64,000 nucleotides of DNA from Pigmentibacter sp. JX0631 (GTDB lineage Bacteria > Bdellovibrionota_B > Oligoflexia > Silvanigrellales > Silvanigrellaceae). The stretch spans positions 1,762,501 through 1,826,500 of the forward strand of contig NZ_CP123622.1 of the NCBI RefSeq assembly GCF_029873255.1. The letters run 5' to 3'. The translations under genes and the position numbers were made by a program. The notes beneath the pieces are model-generated. The model was not told the DNA's origin. It was given only the letters and a program-made list of their open reading frames with translations, and searched no databases. Positions 9,740 through 17,825 of the stretch are shown piece by piece. Each line of letters starts with the position of its first letter. The first letter of the stretch is position 1.

Positions 9740-9797
9740 AAGTGAACTTAAAATATATTTTCCTGTGCCAAAGGCTGGAAAAGGATAAGTTTCACTT
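9740..9797 (+). promoter_or_regulatory. Structured hairpin element upstream of the ABC-3C-like operon
   Basis: An outer arm AAGTGAACTTA (9740-9750) pairs with TAAGTTTCACTT (9786-9797, one bulge). An inner TTTTCC (9758-9763) pairs with GGAAAA (9777-9782). The nested pairs give a stable-looking ~58-nt stem in an otherwise AT-only region. It may be a terminator or part of a leader or small RNA. No U-run follows on the + strand, so simple intrinsic termination is not well supported. Confidence 0.35.
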
Positions 9798-9994
9798 CAC
9801 TTCATTATTTTAAGATATTTTTTTAAATAACTAAATAAATATTTGGTAATCTTTGATTCTTAAAATAAATCTTTTTTAATATAAATACAATTTAATCCTT
9901 TTTAAGTAATTTAAATTTTTACAAATTATTGCATTTGAAAATTAACAAAAATTCATTTACTACTTTATCGACTATCTATCAGGAGAGATGTATA

Positions 9995-10183
9995 ATGGAT
10001 AAATTTATCGAAGTGATATTAGAAAATAAAATATATCTGATTCTTACTATAGTAACTTTAGTTATTATAACTGTAAGTGTTTCTTTTAATTCTTTCAAAA
10101 AAACAAAAAATAAAAGTATAAAAATAGTTCAAAAAAATAATATTGTTAATGGTAATATGGCTGGAAGAGATATAAGGAAATAG
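9995..10183 (+). CDS. Membrane-anchored microprotein with GNMAGRDI tail
   Basis: First gene of the four-gene island, 62 residues. ATG at 9995 follows AGGAGAG at 9981-9987; an upstream in-frame start at 9929 lacks this. Residues ~12-33 are one transmembrane helix (IYLILTIVTLVIITVSVSF), followed by a basic segment and a tail reading NNIVNGNMAGRDIRK. The tail motif recurs in altered form at the N-terminus of the next protein. I know no named family for this protein. By context it may anchor the ABC-3C-like complex to the membrane or sense membrane damage; that is inference. It is separated from the next gene by only 3 bp. Confidence 0.6.
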   Translation: MDKFIEVILENKIYLILTIVTLVIITVSVSFNSFKKTKNKSIKIVQKNNIVNGNMAGRDIRK

Positions 10184-10186
10184 AAA

Positions 10187-10735
10187 ATGTTAGAAAGTAT
10201 AAAGCAAAAAAATAATACTGCTGGTAGGAATATTGTAGCAGGAAATATGGTTGAAAATAATTTTTTGATTAATTTAAATATACCAAAAGAAATTGAGGAA
10301 ACCTCGGATGTTGAAATCAAGAAAAGTATATATAAATTTATGAAATTCTTAAAAAAAAATGAAGAAGAAAATGAATTAATTGGACTTGAAAAAAAGCTTA
10401 TTGATGCGCATATGAATAGTTCAGTAAAAAGGGCATTAAAGAAAAAAGAAGAGGCTTTTACAATGTGTCTAATGAATTCATTACATCCAGAATTTATTAT
10501 AAAAACTGCGCACTGCCTTTCTTTTATTGAATATGAATTTAGTAATAAAATAGAAAGTTTTTTTGATGAAAATGAAAATATAACTAGAAATGAAGAGAAA
10601 AGAAAAGGTATTAAAAAAATTCAGGATGAAGTAATCACTGACTGTAATAAAATCTATAATTTTTTTGATTTTGGAGATATTGAGGGTTTACTCTTTATGC
10701 TTGCAGGACATTGTCATATTAAGTGGGTGCCATGA
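10187..10735 (+). CDS. ABC-3C-type C-terminal-domain protein
   Basis: A 182-residue protein. The N-terminus contains NNTAGRNIVAGNMVENN (about residues 8-24), a Gly/Asn-rich motif related to the tail of the preceding microprotein. The rest is helical and charged. It ends in a block DFGDIEGLLFMLAGHCHIKW (residues ~161-180) that matches my recollection of the C-terminal domain in ABC-three-component systems, where a '..G.CHI.W' ending is conserved. In those systems this protein usually carries or replaces an effector domain; here no extra nuclease or other effector domain is visible. Its stop codon overlaps the start of the next gene (ATGA at 10732-10735). Confidence 0.6.
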   Translation: MLESIKQKNNTAGRNIVAGNMVENNFLINLNIPKEIEETSDVEIKKSIYKFMKFLKKNEEENELIGLEKKLIDAHMNSSVKRALKKKEEAFTMCLMNSLHPEFIIKTAHCLSFIEYEFSNKIESFFDENENITRNEEKRKGIKKIQDEVITDCNKIYNFFDFGDIEGLLFMLAGHCHIKWVP

Positions 10736-11214
10736 TTATCTATCATAAAGCTTTAGATCCGTATCATTGTTACTATCGTTTTTTATTTTACAGCCATTCT
10801 TTAAAGGTTAATAGCGTAGACTTCGATAGATTGAGGCTAATGGATTTTTACTACTTATTTCCAAGTCTTCTCCACGATTTTGATAAAAAAAATTCAAAGA
10901 AAAAGAAAAAAAAATTTCCAGAACAATTTGAAAATTTAGAACTAAAAATTCAAATATTTTTTAATCTCTTGCCTATTCAAAAGCAAGCATTAGGATATTT
11001 ATTTTCTGACGGTTATTATAATTTAAATAATTATTTAAATAGTAATGAAATTGTTCTAGAAAAAGAAATTGAACCAGAAATTTTGGATTTATTTTTAAAA
11101 GAAAAAATTGGAAAAGAAACTTGGATTGAGTTATTTTTCAAATATTTCAAAAATTATGAGTTAAAAAAGATAAAAAAACTATCAAAATTAATGGATACAA
11201 AAAATGTTATATAG
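10732..11214 (+). CDS. ABC-3C middle component (MC5-like)
   Basis: A 160-residue protein; ATG at 10732 overlaps the preceding TGA, which I prefer over the GTG at 10723. The N-terminus reads YHKALDPYHCYYRFLF, followed at ~residue 34 by RLRLMDFYYLFP. This pair of motifs fits the middle component of ABC-three-component conflict systems, most like the type called MC5. A poly-lysine loop (KKNSKKKKKKF) sits near residues 52-62, and the C-terminal half is helical. The protein is expected to bridge the ABC ATPase and the CTD protein. It overlaps the ATPase gene by 11 bp, so the two should be translationally coupled. Confidence 0.65.
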   Translation: MIIYHKALDPYHCYYRFLFYSHSLKVNSVDFDRLRLMDFYYLFPSLLHDFDKKNSKKKKKKFPEQFENLELKIQIFFNLLPIQKQALGYLFSDGYYNLNNYLNSNEIVLEKEIEPEILDLFLKEKIGKETWIELFFKYFKNYELKKIKKLSKLMDTKNVI

Positions 11215-13120
11215 TCCTTCCATATTTATAAAACAATTAAAGCTGTATGCAGGTGTGAAACCTGCATACGATCAAAAGTTTGATTATGGTCTTAATATTA
11301 TAAGAAGTAAAGATAATTCTACAGGTAAGTCTAGTATTCTAAATTTTATATATTATATTTTAGGTGGAGACATTTACAGTTGGACAAATGCGGCACATGA
11401 GATTGATTATGGTCTTATGGAAGTAGAGTTAAATGGAGATATTTATACACTTTTGCGGAACAAGAATAAAGAAGAAGAAGCTGTGTCTATTTTTAACAGC
11501 CCTTTAATTGAGGTTGAAAAAAATATAGATATAAGATTTTATAGTACTAAAAGCATAGATAATTTTAATGAGCTTTATAGTAATTATATTTTTGAAAAAT
11601 TAAATATTCCTAACGTTGCAATAAATGAAAACAGAAATTTAAAGTTTCAAGATCTTCTTGGTTTATTATATTCAGATCAAGATACATCTGTGTATTCTAT
11701 CTTTAAGAATTCAGAAAAAAGCAATGAAGCAATAAGAAAAATAATTTCTGAAATTTTTATATTTTCAAAAGACACTGATTATTTAAAAAAACTAAATTTA
11801 TTAGCAGAAGCTAAAAAAGAATATGCAAAATATAATAATAACATTAATGTTCAAAATGATAATTTGAGTGGATTAAAGTTAATGCATTTTAATGAAGAAA
11901 AATTAATAATTGCAAATAAAAAGGAAGAAATTAATAAAGAGATATTTGAATTAAGTAATATTACAAAGATTAAAAAAAATAAGAATTTGGACAATGAAAT
12001 TCTAACTATTATGGAAATAGGTGAAATTGGAAGTAATGAAATAGATAAAATTCAAAATAAAATAATTTCTTTAAGAGAAGAACTACAATTAGTTAAACAA
12101 CAAATTCGAGAAAAGGAAATATACTTGAAAGAGTCAACTGCCTTTTTGGAGGCTTTGAAAGATAGACAAAATGCAATTAATACTTCACTTATTGTGTCAA
12201 AAAAAATTGAAAATATTGAGTATAAATTTTGTCCTTCATGTTTCTCAAACAATATATCTAATAATTTTGAAAAAGATTGTTGTTACCTATGTAAAAATAA
12301 AATTGATAGAAATGTAAGAAAATACAGCAGAAATAAAGCTTTACAAGAAATTGAATTTCAAGAAAAAGAATCAAAAGAATTATTTTCAGACATGCAAAAA
12401 GCTAAGAAACATCTTGAAGAAAAAAAAATAAACATAAATAAAGAAATAAAAGAATTAGAAAAAAGATTTAAAAACATATATGAAATTTCTGATGTTAAAA
12501 GTGCTGAAAGAGATCAGAAATTAATTGAATTAGGAATAAGTCAATCAAAATTAAAAGAATTAGAATATATAGAGGGCTATGAAAAAGACATCCAAAAAAT
12601 GATAATTATTAAAGAAGAATTAAAAGTAAAAATGCAACAAATTCAGAATGATATTAGACAGATAGAGGATAGTGGATTAAAAAATGAGTATTTAAGATTT
12701 ATTGAAAATTCTATGAGAAAAATTCTGAAAGAAGATGCAAAGGTGGATGGTACTTTTAACTCTATTAGTGATATTAATGTTTACTTTGATAAAAATAGAA
12801 TTAATATTAATAGCAGTAAAATTTCAGCTAGTTCACAAGTTATTCTAAAAAATGCTTTGCATTTGGCTATATTTGAATTGTCGCTAAAATATCCGAGTGT
12901 TTTATATCCGAGACTGTTATTACTCGATAATATTGATGACAAGGGCATGACCTCTAGTAGGAGTCAAAATTTTCAACGAATTATGAAAACATTAAGCCAG
13001 AAGTATGATGTCAAGCATCAAATCATTCTTACAACAACACAAATAGCTGAGGAGCTTGATAACACTAGCTGTTGCATTGGCGATGTTTATACTGCAAGTA
13101 ATAAAACTTTAACTTTATAG
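11204..13120 (+). CDS. Rad50/SMC-like ABC ATPase of an ABC-3C system
   Basis: A 638-residue coiled-coil ATPase. The P-loop is KDNSTGKSS (residues 36-44), with Lys in place of the usual first Gly. Long coiled coils flank a four-Cys zinc knuckle (Cys343-x2-Cys346 and Cys360-x2-Cys363). The C-terminal ATPase half has the Walker B block LLLLDNIDDKGM (Asp575, Asn576 where Glu is usual), followed by RSQNFQ and an H-loop region (HQIILTTTQIAEEL). This is the layout of ABC-3C ATPases, predicted by Krishnan and co-workers (2020) to act in nucleic-acid-directed biological conflict. It is the last gene of a tightly overlapping four-gene operon; repeat copy 2 begins 10 bp after the stop. Confidence 0.72.
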   Translation: MLYSPSIFIKQLKLYAGVKPAYDQKFDYGLNIIRSKDNSTGKSSILNFIYYILGGDIYSWTNAAHEIDYGLMEVELNGDIYTLLRNKNKEEEAVSIFNSPLIEVEKNIDIRFYSTKSIDNFNELYSNYIFEKLNIPNVAINENRNLKFQDLLGLLYSDQDTSVYSIFKNSEKSNEAIRKIISEIFIFSKDTDYLKKLNLLAEAKKEYAKYNNNINVQNDNLSGLKLMHFNEEKLIIANKKEEINKEIFELSNITKIKKNKNLDNEILTIMEIGEIGSNEIDKIQNKIISLREELQLVKQQIREKEIYLKESTAFLEALKDRQNAINTSLIVSKKIENIEYKFCPSCFSNNISNNFEKDCCYLCKNKIDRNVRKYSRNKALQEIEFQEKESKELFSDMQKAKKHLEEKKININKEIKELEKRFKNIYEISDVKSAERDQKLIELGISQSKLKELEYIEGYEKDIQKMIIIKEELKVKMQQIQNDIRQIEDSGLKNEYLRFIENSMRKILKEDAKVDGTFNSISDINVYFDKNRININSSKISASSQVILKNALHLAIFELSLKYPSVLYPRLLLLDNIDDKGMTSSRSQNFQRIMKTLSQKYDVKHQIILTTTQIAEELDNTSCCIGDVYTASNKTLTL

Positions 13121-13130
13121 TTAATAATAG

Positions 13131-13251
13131 CTAAGAATTGTCAAAAGATATGTGAGTATTGAAGAAATTGCTCCAAATATTTAAATAATTTATGCGAAAA
13201 AAAGTATTAAAGGAGGTAACAATTAATTGGCTGAACCAACTCATCACCATT
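13131..13251 (+). repeat. Dispersed ~125-bp repeat, copy 2 (diverged)
   Basis: This copy begins 10 bp after the ATPase stop codon and has the same orientation as copy 1, 3.6 kb upstream. Recognisable shared blocks are TATTGAAGAAAT, CTCCAA, AAATAATTT, AAAGGAGGTAACAA and the end block TTGGCTGAACCAACTCATCACCATT. It is more diverged than copies 1 and 3 are from each other and has in-frame stops in the shared reading frame. Copies 1 and 2 exactly bracket the ABC-3C-like operon. Confidence 0.65.
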
Positions 13252-13327
13252 GGCCTCACTTCTTATAAATAATTTTATCAACTTTTAACTGGCATTTATA
13301 TTTACAAAATATTTTTAAAAAATGCTT

Positions 13328-14095
13328 TCAAAAAAATCTCCCATGACTTGGAATAGTCAATATAATAGGCTCATTTTCGGTAACAATAATAGAGTGCTCA
13401 AATTGTGCTGCTCTTTTATTTTTCTCGATAAATAAAGTCCAGCCATCTTTGTCCTCTTTTGCATATTTAGCACCGTTGGACAAAAAAGGTTCCACGGTTA
13501 TTACTTGGCCATTTTGAAGTATTCTGCGATCATTTTTATCAAAATAAGGGGCAATAAATTTAGGCTCTTCATGTAAGGATAGACCAACTCCATGGCTGCC
13601 TAAGTTTTCAATGATGGTGAAATTTTTTTCTTTAGCTATTTTCTCAATGGCAGAACCAATATTTGAAATTTTTGCACCAGCTTTAATACTATTAATTCCT
13701 GCATACATGGCTGCAATTGTTGCTTGGCATAGTTTAATCATATTTAAATCATTATTTTCATCAATGATAAATGATCCGCCTGTATCAGCAAAAAAACCAT
13801 CTAACTCTGCTGATACATCGATATTAATTAAATCACCGGATTTTATTATGTTACTTGATGGTATACCATGTGCAATATGATGATTAATAGAAATGCATGT
13901 TGCACCTGGAAAATTATACATCAATTGGGGAGCGGATTTTGCATTATTTTTTTTTAAAAACTCTGAACCTATTTCATCTAATTCTAAGGTAGTCATTCCC
14001 GCGCGAGCCATACTTTTCATATAAACAAGAGTATCAGCAACAATTGTACCGATTTTTTGCAATTTTTTTACTTCTTCATCCGTCTTAACGATCAT
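13328..14095 (-). CDS. map: Methionine aminopeptidase, type I
   Basis: A 255-residue cytosolic metallo-protease that removes N-terminal methionine from new proteins. The five metal ligands and the catalytic His are all visible: His76 (HGIP), Asp93 (NIDVS), Asp104 (DTGG), His168 (SHGVG), Glu202 (VEPF) and Glu233 (FEHS). Length fits type I enzymes without an N-terminal extension. ATG at 14095 follows AAAGG. It is not next to rpsB or adk, so it is probably monocistronic, divergent from the ntrY gene. Confidence 0.95.
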   Translation of the reverse strand: MIVKTDEEVKKLQKIGTIVADTLVYMKSMARAGMTTLELDEIGSEFLKKNNAKSAPQLMYNFPGATCISINHHIAHGIPSSNIIKSGDLINIDVSAELDGFFADTGGSFIIDENNDLNMIKLCQATIAAMYAGINSIKAGAKISNIGSAIEKIAKEKNFTIIENLGSHGVGLSLHEEPKFIAPYFDKNDRRILQNGQVITVEPFLSNGAKYAKEDKDGWTLFIEKNKRAAQFEHSIIVTENEPIILTIPSHGRFF

Positions 14096-14220
14096 AAAAA
14101 ACCTTTAATATTAGTGTATTTATATTAATTGGAAACACTATATAATATGTTATACATTGAAAATTGAAGATTTCTAATAAATAAAATAAAATTTCAAAGG
14201 TTTTTAATAGCTGTCATAAA

Positions 14221-16389
14221 ATGAGGCATATATTTATGAAAGTACGTTCTAGACTGTACATTTTGCTAGTATGGATTATTTTCGCAGTATTTATTGTTAT
14301 TTCTGGCACATGGATTGAAACACATATTGTTAAAGATGGTGCTTTTTTTGGAAACAAATTTTTTGGAAGTTCATTTTTTTTGTTTTTTTCAGCTGTAAAT
14401 ATTAACGTTATTTTGCTGTTACTCTTTGTATTTTTAACTTTTAGAAGCGGTGTTAAGTTAATTGTCGATAATTCACATGGGGCATTTGGAAGTAAATTAA
14501 ATACTAAATTAGTAACTGCATTTTTATTTTTTGCTTTGCTACCAACTGTGGTTTTACTATATGTATCAACAAAATTTGTTAATACGAATTTTGAAAAACT
14601 ATTACCTTCAAACTTTGTTGAAGCTACAGAAGAAACATTGAATAGTGAAGCGACTTATCAAAATCAAATATTATCATTATTTTCTTCACAAAATCCAACT
14701 AAAGACAACTTAACAACTTTTGATTTTGTGCGTGAGTTAAAAAAGGAAAAGTATCTTTATCTATCTGAAAAAGACCAAAAAAATTCAAACAAGATTGAAA
14801 ATATAATAGAAGAAAAAAAATATGACATTGGGGCTAAAGCAAGCTGGTTTGAATTTGATAAGGAAAGAATGATATTAATTAAAGCAAATTCTACATACAT
14901 ATTTGGGATTATTTCTCCTAAAATGTTGCATCCTCAATGGTTATTACTTAAATCTGAATATCCTGAGTCGCATAGTGCTGCAAAAATTTTGAAATTATCA
15001 TACTATGTTATGCTTGGCGTAATTACTTTACTTATTATTTTTTCTGCGACTTGGTTAGGATTTACAATTGCAAGAGAAATAACAGTTCCTATGCAAATAT
15101 TATCAAAAGCTACAGAAAGTCTTGCACATGGAAATTATTCAGTAAAAATTGATGATATAGTCTCTGATGATGAAATGGGAAAATTAGCTTTAAGTTTTCG
15201 TTCGATGGTTTCTGATTTAAAAATTGAAAAAGAAAGAGCTGATATATTTTCAGCAGAGTTAAAAAGAAAAGCAGATGAATTATTAATAAAGTCTGAATAT
15301 AATGAAATATTATTGCGAAATATTAATGCTGCTGTTATTGCATTAGATGAAGAATTAAATATTGAAACTTGGAATAATAGAGCTGAAAATTTATTTAATT
15401 TTAAAGAATATGAAGTTTTAGGAAAAAAGATTTACGATATTGTTAATATCAATTTTTATGAAAAAGCTCTTTTAAATCCTTTGTCAGAACTATCTAATGC
15501 AGCTCATAAAAGGATTGCAATTGAATGGGCGGGAAAAATATTTGAAGTTGAATATCAGCTGCAAATTCTTTTAAGTGGATTAGTTTCATCAAGAGGGAAA
15601 ATCTTTAAAATAATATTTATTAATGACATAACAGAATTAGCTAAAGTGCAAAGAATGGTGGCTTGGCGTGATGTTGCACGAAGAGTGGCTCACGAAATAA
15701 AAAATCCTTTAACACCTATTAAACTAGGAGCTCAAAGAATTGAAAAAAGGTTTTCACAACATTTTAAAGGAGATGAAAAAGATATATTTCAAGAAACAGT
15801 CAAGATTATTCTTCAAAGTTCAGAAAGTATCAGAATACTAGTAGATGAATTTATCAAGTTTTCTCGAATGCCGCATTCATATCTCGAAGAAGGTAACATC
15901 GTTGAAACAGTTTACATGGCTATGCGAGGATTTGTCGGCAATCAAGAAAATGTACCAATGGTATTTGAAGCGAATATAAATTCAAACCATATTTTGTTAA
16001 GAAATGAAGAAAGAATAGCTAATTTACCAATAATTCACAGTAAATTTGATCGTGATCAAATAGTTAGATTGTTCGTTAATTTAATTTCAAATGCAGTAAC
16101 TGTATCATCAGAAGAAAAATCTCCTGTTGTTATCTCTATTACGAGCAAACCTCATCAAACTTTTGTCAAAATTCAAGTGAAGGACAATGGAGCTGGTTTA
16201 TCCAATGAAGTACTATCAAAACTATTTGAACCATACTTCAGTACAAAAAAAACAGGTACTGGATTGGGTCTTGTAATAGCAAAACAAATTGTTGATGAAC
16301 ATAATGGCAAAATATATGTTGAAGAAAACCTACCAAAAGGTACAGTGTTTACCGTTGAAATCCCAAAACAAGGGAGTCAATTTGAATAA
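14221..16389 (+). CDS. ntrY: NtrY-type membrane sensor histidine kinase
   Basis: A 722-residue sensor kinase. Three hydrophobic segments lie in the first ~125 residues and another at ~260-285, followed by a HAMP linker, a PAS domain (~380-470) and the kinase core. The H-box RRVAHEIKNPLTP carries His491. The ATP-binding domain shows DNGAGLSNE and the G2 box GTGLGLVIAK near the C-terminus. The domain order matches NtrY, which phosphorylates NtrX. A second ATG at 14236, with GAGG upstream, is an alternative start. The response regulator gene follows 11 bp downstream, so the pair should be co-transcribed. The signal is unknown; NtrYX systems have been linked to nitrogen, redox and envelope control. 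Confidence 0.88.
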   Translation: MRHIFMKVRSRLYILLVWIIFAVFIVISGTWIETHIVKDGAFFGNKFFGSSFFLFFSAVNINVILLLLFVFLTFRSGVKLIVDNSHGAFGSKLNTKLVTAFLFFALLPTVVLLYVSTKFVNTNFEKLLPSNFVEATEETLNSEATYQNQILSLFSSQNPTKDNLTTFDFVRELKKEKYLYLSEKDQKNSNKIENIIEEKKYDIGAKASWFEFDKERMILIKANSTYIFGIISPKMLHPQWLLLKSEYPESHSAAKILKLSYYVMLGVITLLIIFSATWLGFTIAREITVPMQILSKATESLAHGNYSVKIDDIVSDDEMGKLALSFRSMVSDLKIEKERADIFSAELKRKADELLIKSEYNEILLRNINAAVIALDEELNIETWNNRAENLFNFKEYEVLGKKIYDIVNINFYEKALLNPLSELSNAAHKRIAIEWAGKIFEVEYQLQILLSGLVSSRGKIFKIIFINDITELAKVQRMVAWRDVARRVAHEIKNPLTPIKLGAQRIEKRFSQHFKGDEKDIFQETVKIILQSSESIRILVDEFIKFSRMPHSYLEEGNIVETVYMAMRGFVGNQENVPMVFEANINSNHILLRNEERIANLPIIHSKFDRDQIVRLFVNLISNAVTVSSEEKSPVVISITSKPHQTFVKIQVKDNGAGLSNEVLSKLFEPYFSTKKTGTGLGLVIAKQIVDEHNGKIYVEENLPKGTVFTVEIPKQGSQFE

Positions 16390-16400
16390 GGATAATCATT

Positions 16401-17825
16401 TTGAATACTAGTCAAATTTCAGGAAAAATACTTGTTATAGATGATGAAAAAGACATTTGTTCCACTTTGTCAGGTATTTTGAGTGATGAGGGATATAAAG
16501 TAATTAGTGCAAATACTGCAGAAAATGGGTTAAAACTTGCCAAAAGAGAGCTCCCTGATGTCTGTTTTCTTGATGTTTGGCTCCCTGATTCTGAAGGTAC
16601 AGAAACTTTAGAGAAACTGAGAAATATAAATCCAGATTTATATATAATAATGATGAGTGGGCATGCGAATATTGAAACCGCTGTGAAATGTACACGTCTT
16701 GGCGCTACTGACTTCATTGAAAAGCCTTTAAGCCTTGAAAAGGTTCTTCTAAATGTACAAAATATCTTGCATTTAAAAGACTTAAAATTTGAAAATCAAA
16801 ATCTAAAAAACAGAGTAGAAAGAAAGTATACTCTTTTAGGAACATCACAAGCTTTAAAAGATATAATATCAACTGTAGAAATGGTTGCTAATCGTAACAC
16901 TACTATTTTAATTACTGGTGAAAATGGAACTGGAAAAGAAAATGTAGCCAGGTTAATTCATCAAAAATCAGCAAGGTCAGCAAAGCCTTTTATTGCAATA
17001 AATTGTGCTGCAATTCCAGATGAATTGATTGAAAGTGAATTATTTGGGCATGAAAAGGGAGCATTCACAGGCGCGCATACTGCAAAAAGAGGAAAGTTTG
17101 AGCTTGCGCATAATGGAACATTATTTTTAGATGAAATAGGTGACATGAGTTTAAAAACTCAAAGTAAACTTCTTCGAGCACTTCAAGAACAAAAAATTGA
17201 AAGAGTTGGCTCGGATGAAACAATCACTGTTGATACTAGAATTATTGCCGCAACCAATAAAAATTTAGAAGAAGAAATAAAAAAAGGAAATTTTCGAGAA
17301 GATTTATATTATCGAATAAATGTTATTCCAATAATATTGCCACCATTAAGACAAAGAAAAGAAGATATTGAATTAATTTCTTCACATTATTTATCTCTAT
17401 TTTCTGCTGAAAATAGTATTAAAAATAAGAAACTTTCACCTGGTGCGGTTCAAATATTAAAATCCTATTCTTGGCCTGGAAATGTCCGTGAATTGAAAAA
17501 TATAATGGAAAGACTTTCTATTATGGTTTCAGCTGATATCATTGAGCCGCAGCATTTACCTTATCCAATTAGTAATATAAAATATGAAAAAAATGAAGAG
17601 TTTGAAAATCTGTTTTTATCAAGCGATTATAAAGAAGCAAGAGCAAAATTCGAAAAAATATATATTCAAAGGAAATTAGAAGAATTTGACGGAAATGTTT
17701 CAAGAACAGCTGATGCAATGGGTATGGAAAGAAGTCATTTATATAGAAAAATGAAGCAATTAGAACTTATAAATGAGAGCGAAAAAAATACTGAGGAGGA
17801 AAAATTGAATGAAAACTGCAATTAA
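16401..17825 (+). CDS. ntrX: NtrX-type sigma-54-dependent response regulator
   Basis: A 474-residue regulator starting at TTG 16401 with AAGGAT upstream. The receiver domain (1-125) has the phospho-acceptor Asp58 (CFLDVWLP). The AAA+ domain has the Walker A GENGTGKE (173-180), the sigma-54 contact motif GAFTGA (220-225), and later FLDEIGDM and the arginine-finger region. The C-terminus carries a Fis-type HTH (GNVSRTADAMGMERSHLYRKM). It should activate sigma-54 promoters after phosphorylation by the adjacent NtrY. Its last 17 bp overlap the next gene. Confidence 0.9.
   Translation: MNTSQISGKILVIDDEKDICSTLSGILSDEGYKVISANTAENGLKLAKRELPDVCFLDVWLPDSEGTETLEKLRNINPDLYIIMMSGHANIETAVKCTRLGATDFIEKPLSLEKVLLNVQNILHLKDLKFENQNLKNRVERKYTLLGTSQALKDIISTVEMVANRNTTILITGENGTGKENVARLIHQKSARSAKPFIAINCAAIPDELIESELFGHEKGAFTGAHTAKRGKFELAHNGTLFLDEIGDMSLKTQSKLLRALQEQKIERVGSDETITVDTRIIAATNKNLEEEIKKGNFREDLYYRINVIPIILPPLRQRKEDIELISSHYLSLFSAENSIKNKKLSPGAVQILKSYSWPGNVRELKNIMERLSIMVSADIIEPQHLPYPISNIKYEKNEEFENLFLSSDYKEARAKFEKIYIQRKLEEFDGNVSRTADAMGMERSHLYRKMKQLELINESEKNTEEEKLNENCN

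Larger units (their letters stand above)
9464..9994. other. Intergenic region 5' of the ABC-3C-like operon
   Basis: A 531-bp region without a convincing intact gene. It holds repeat copy 1 (9547-9674) and a structured element (9740-9797), then ~190 bp of very AT-rich DNA that should contain the operon promoter. A 60-codon frame (9559-9741, GTG start) spans the repeat; I read it as a remnant. Confidence 0.5.

Noticed and set aside
9559-9741. 60-codon ORF with GTG start upstream of the ABC-3C-like operon
   Set aside because: It spans repeat copy 1; the matching frames of copies 2 and 3 contain stop codons, so it is treated as a remnant, not a gene.
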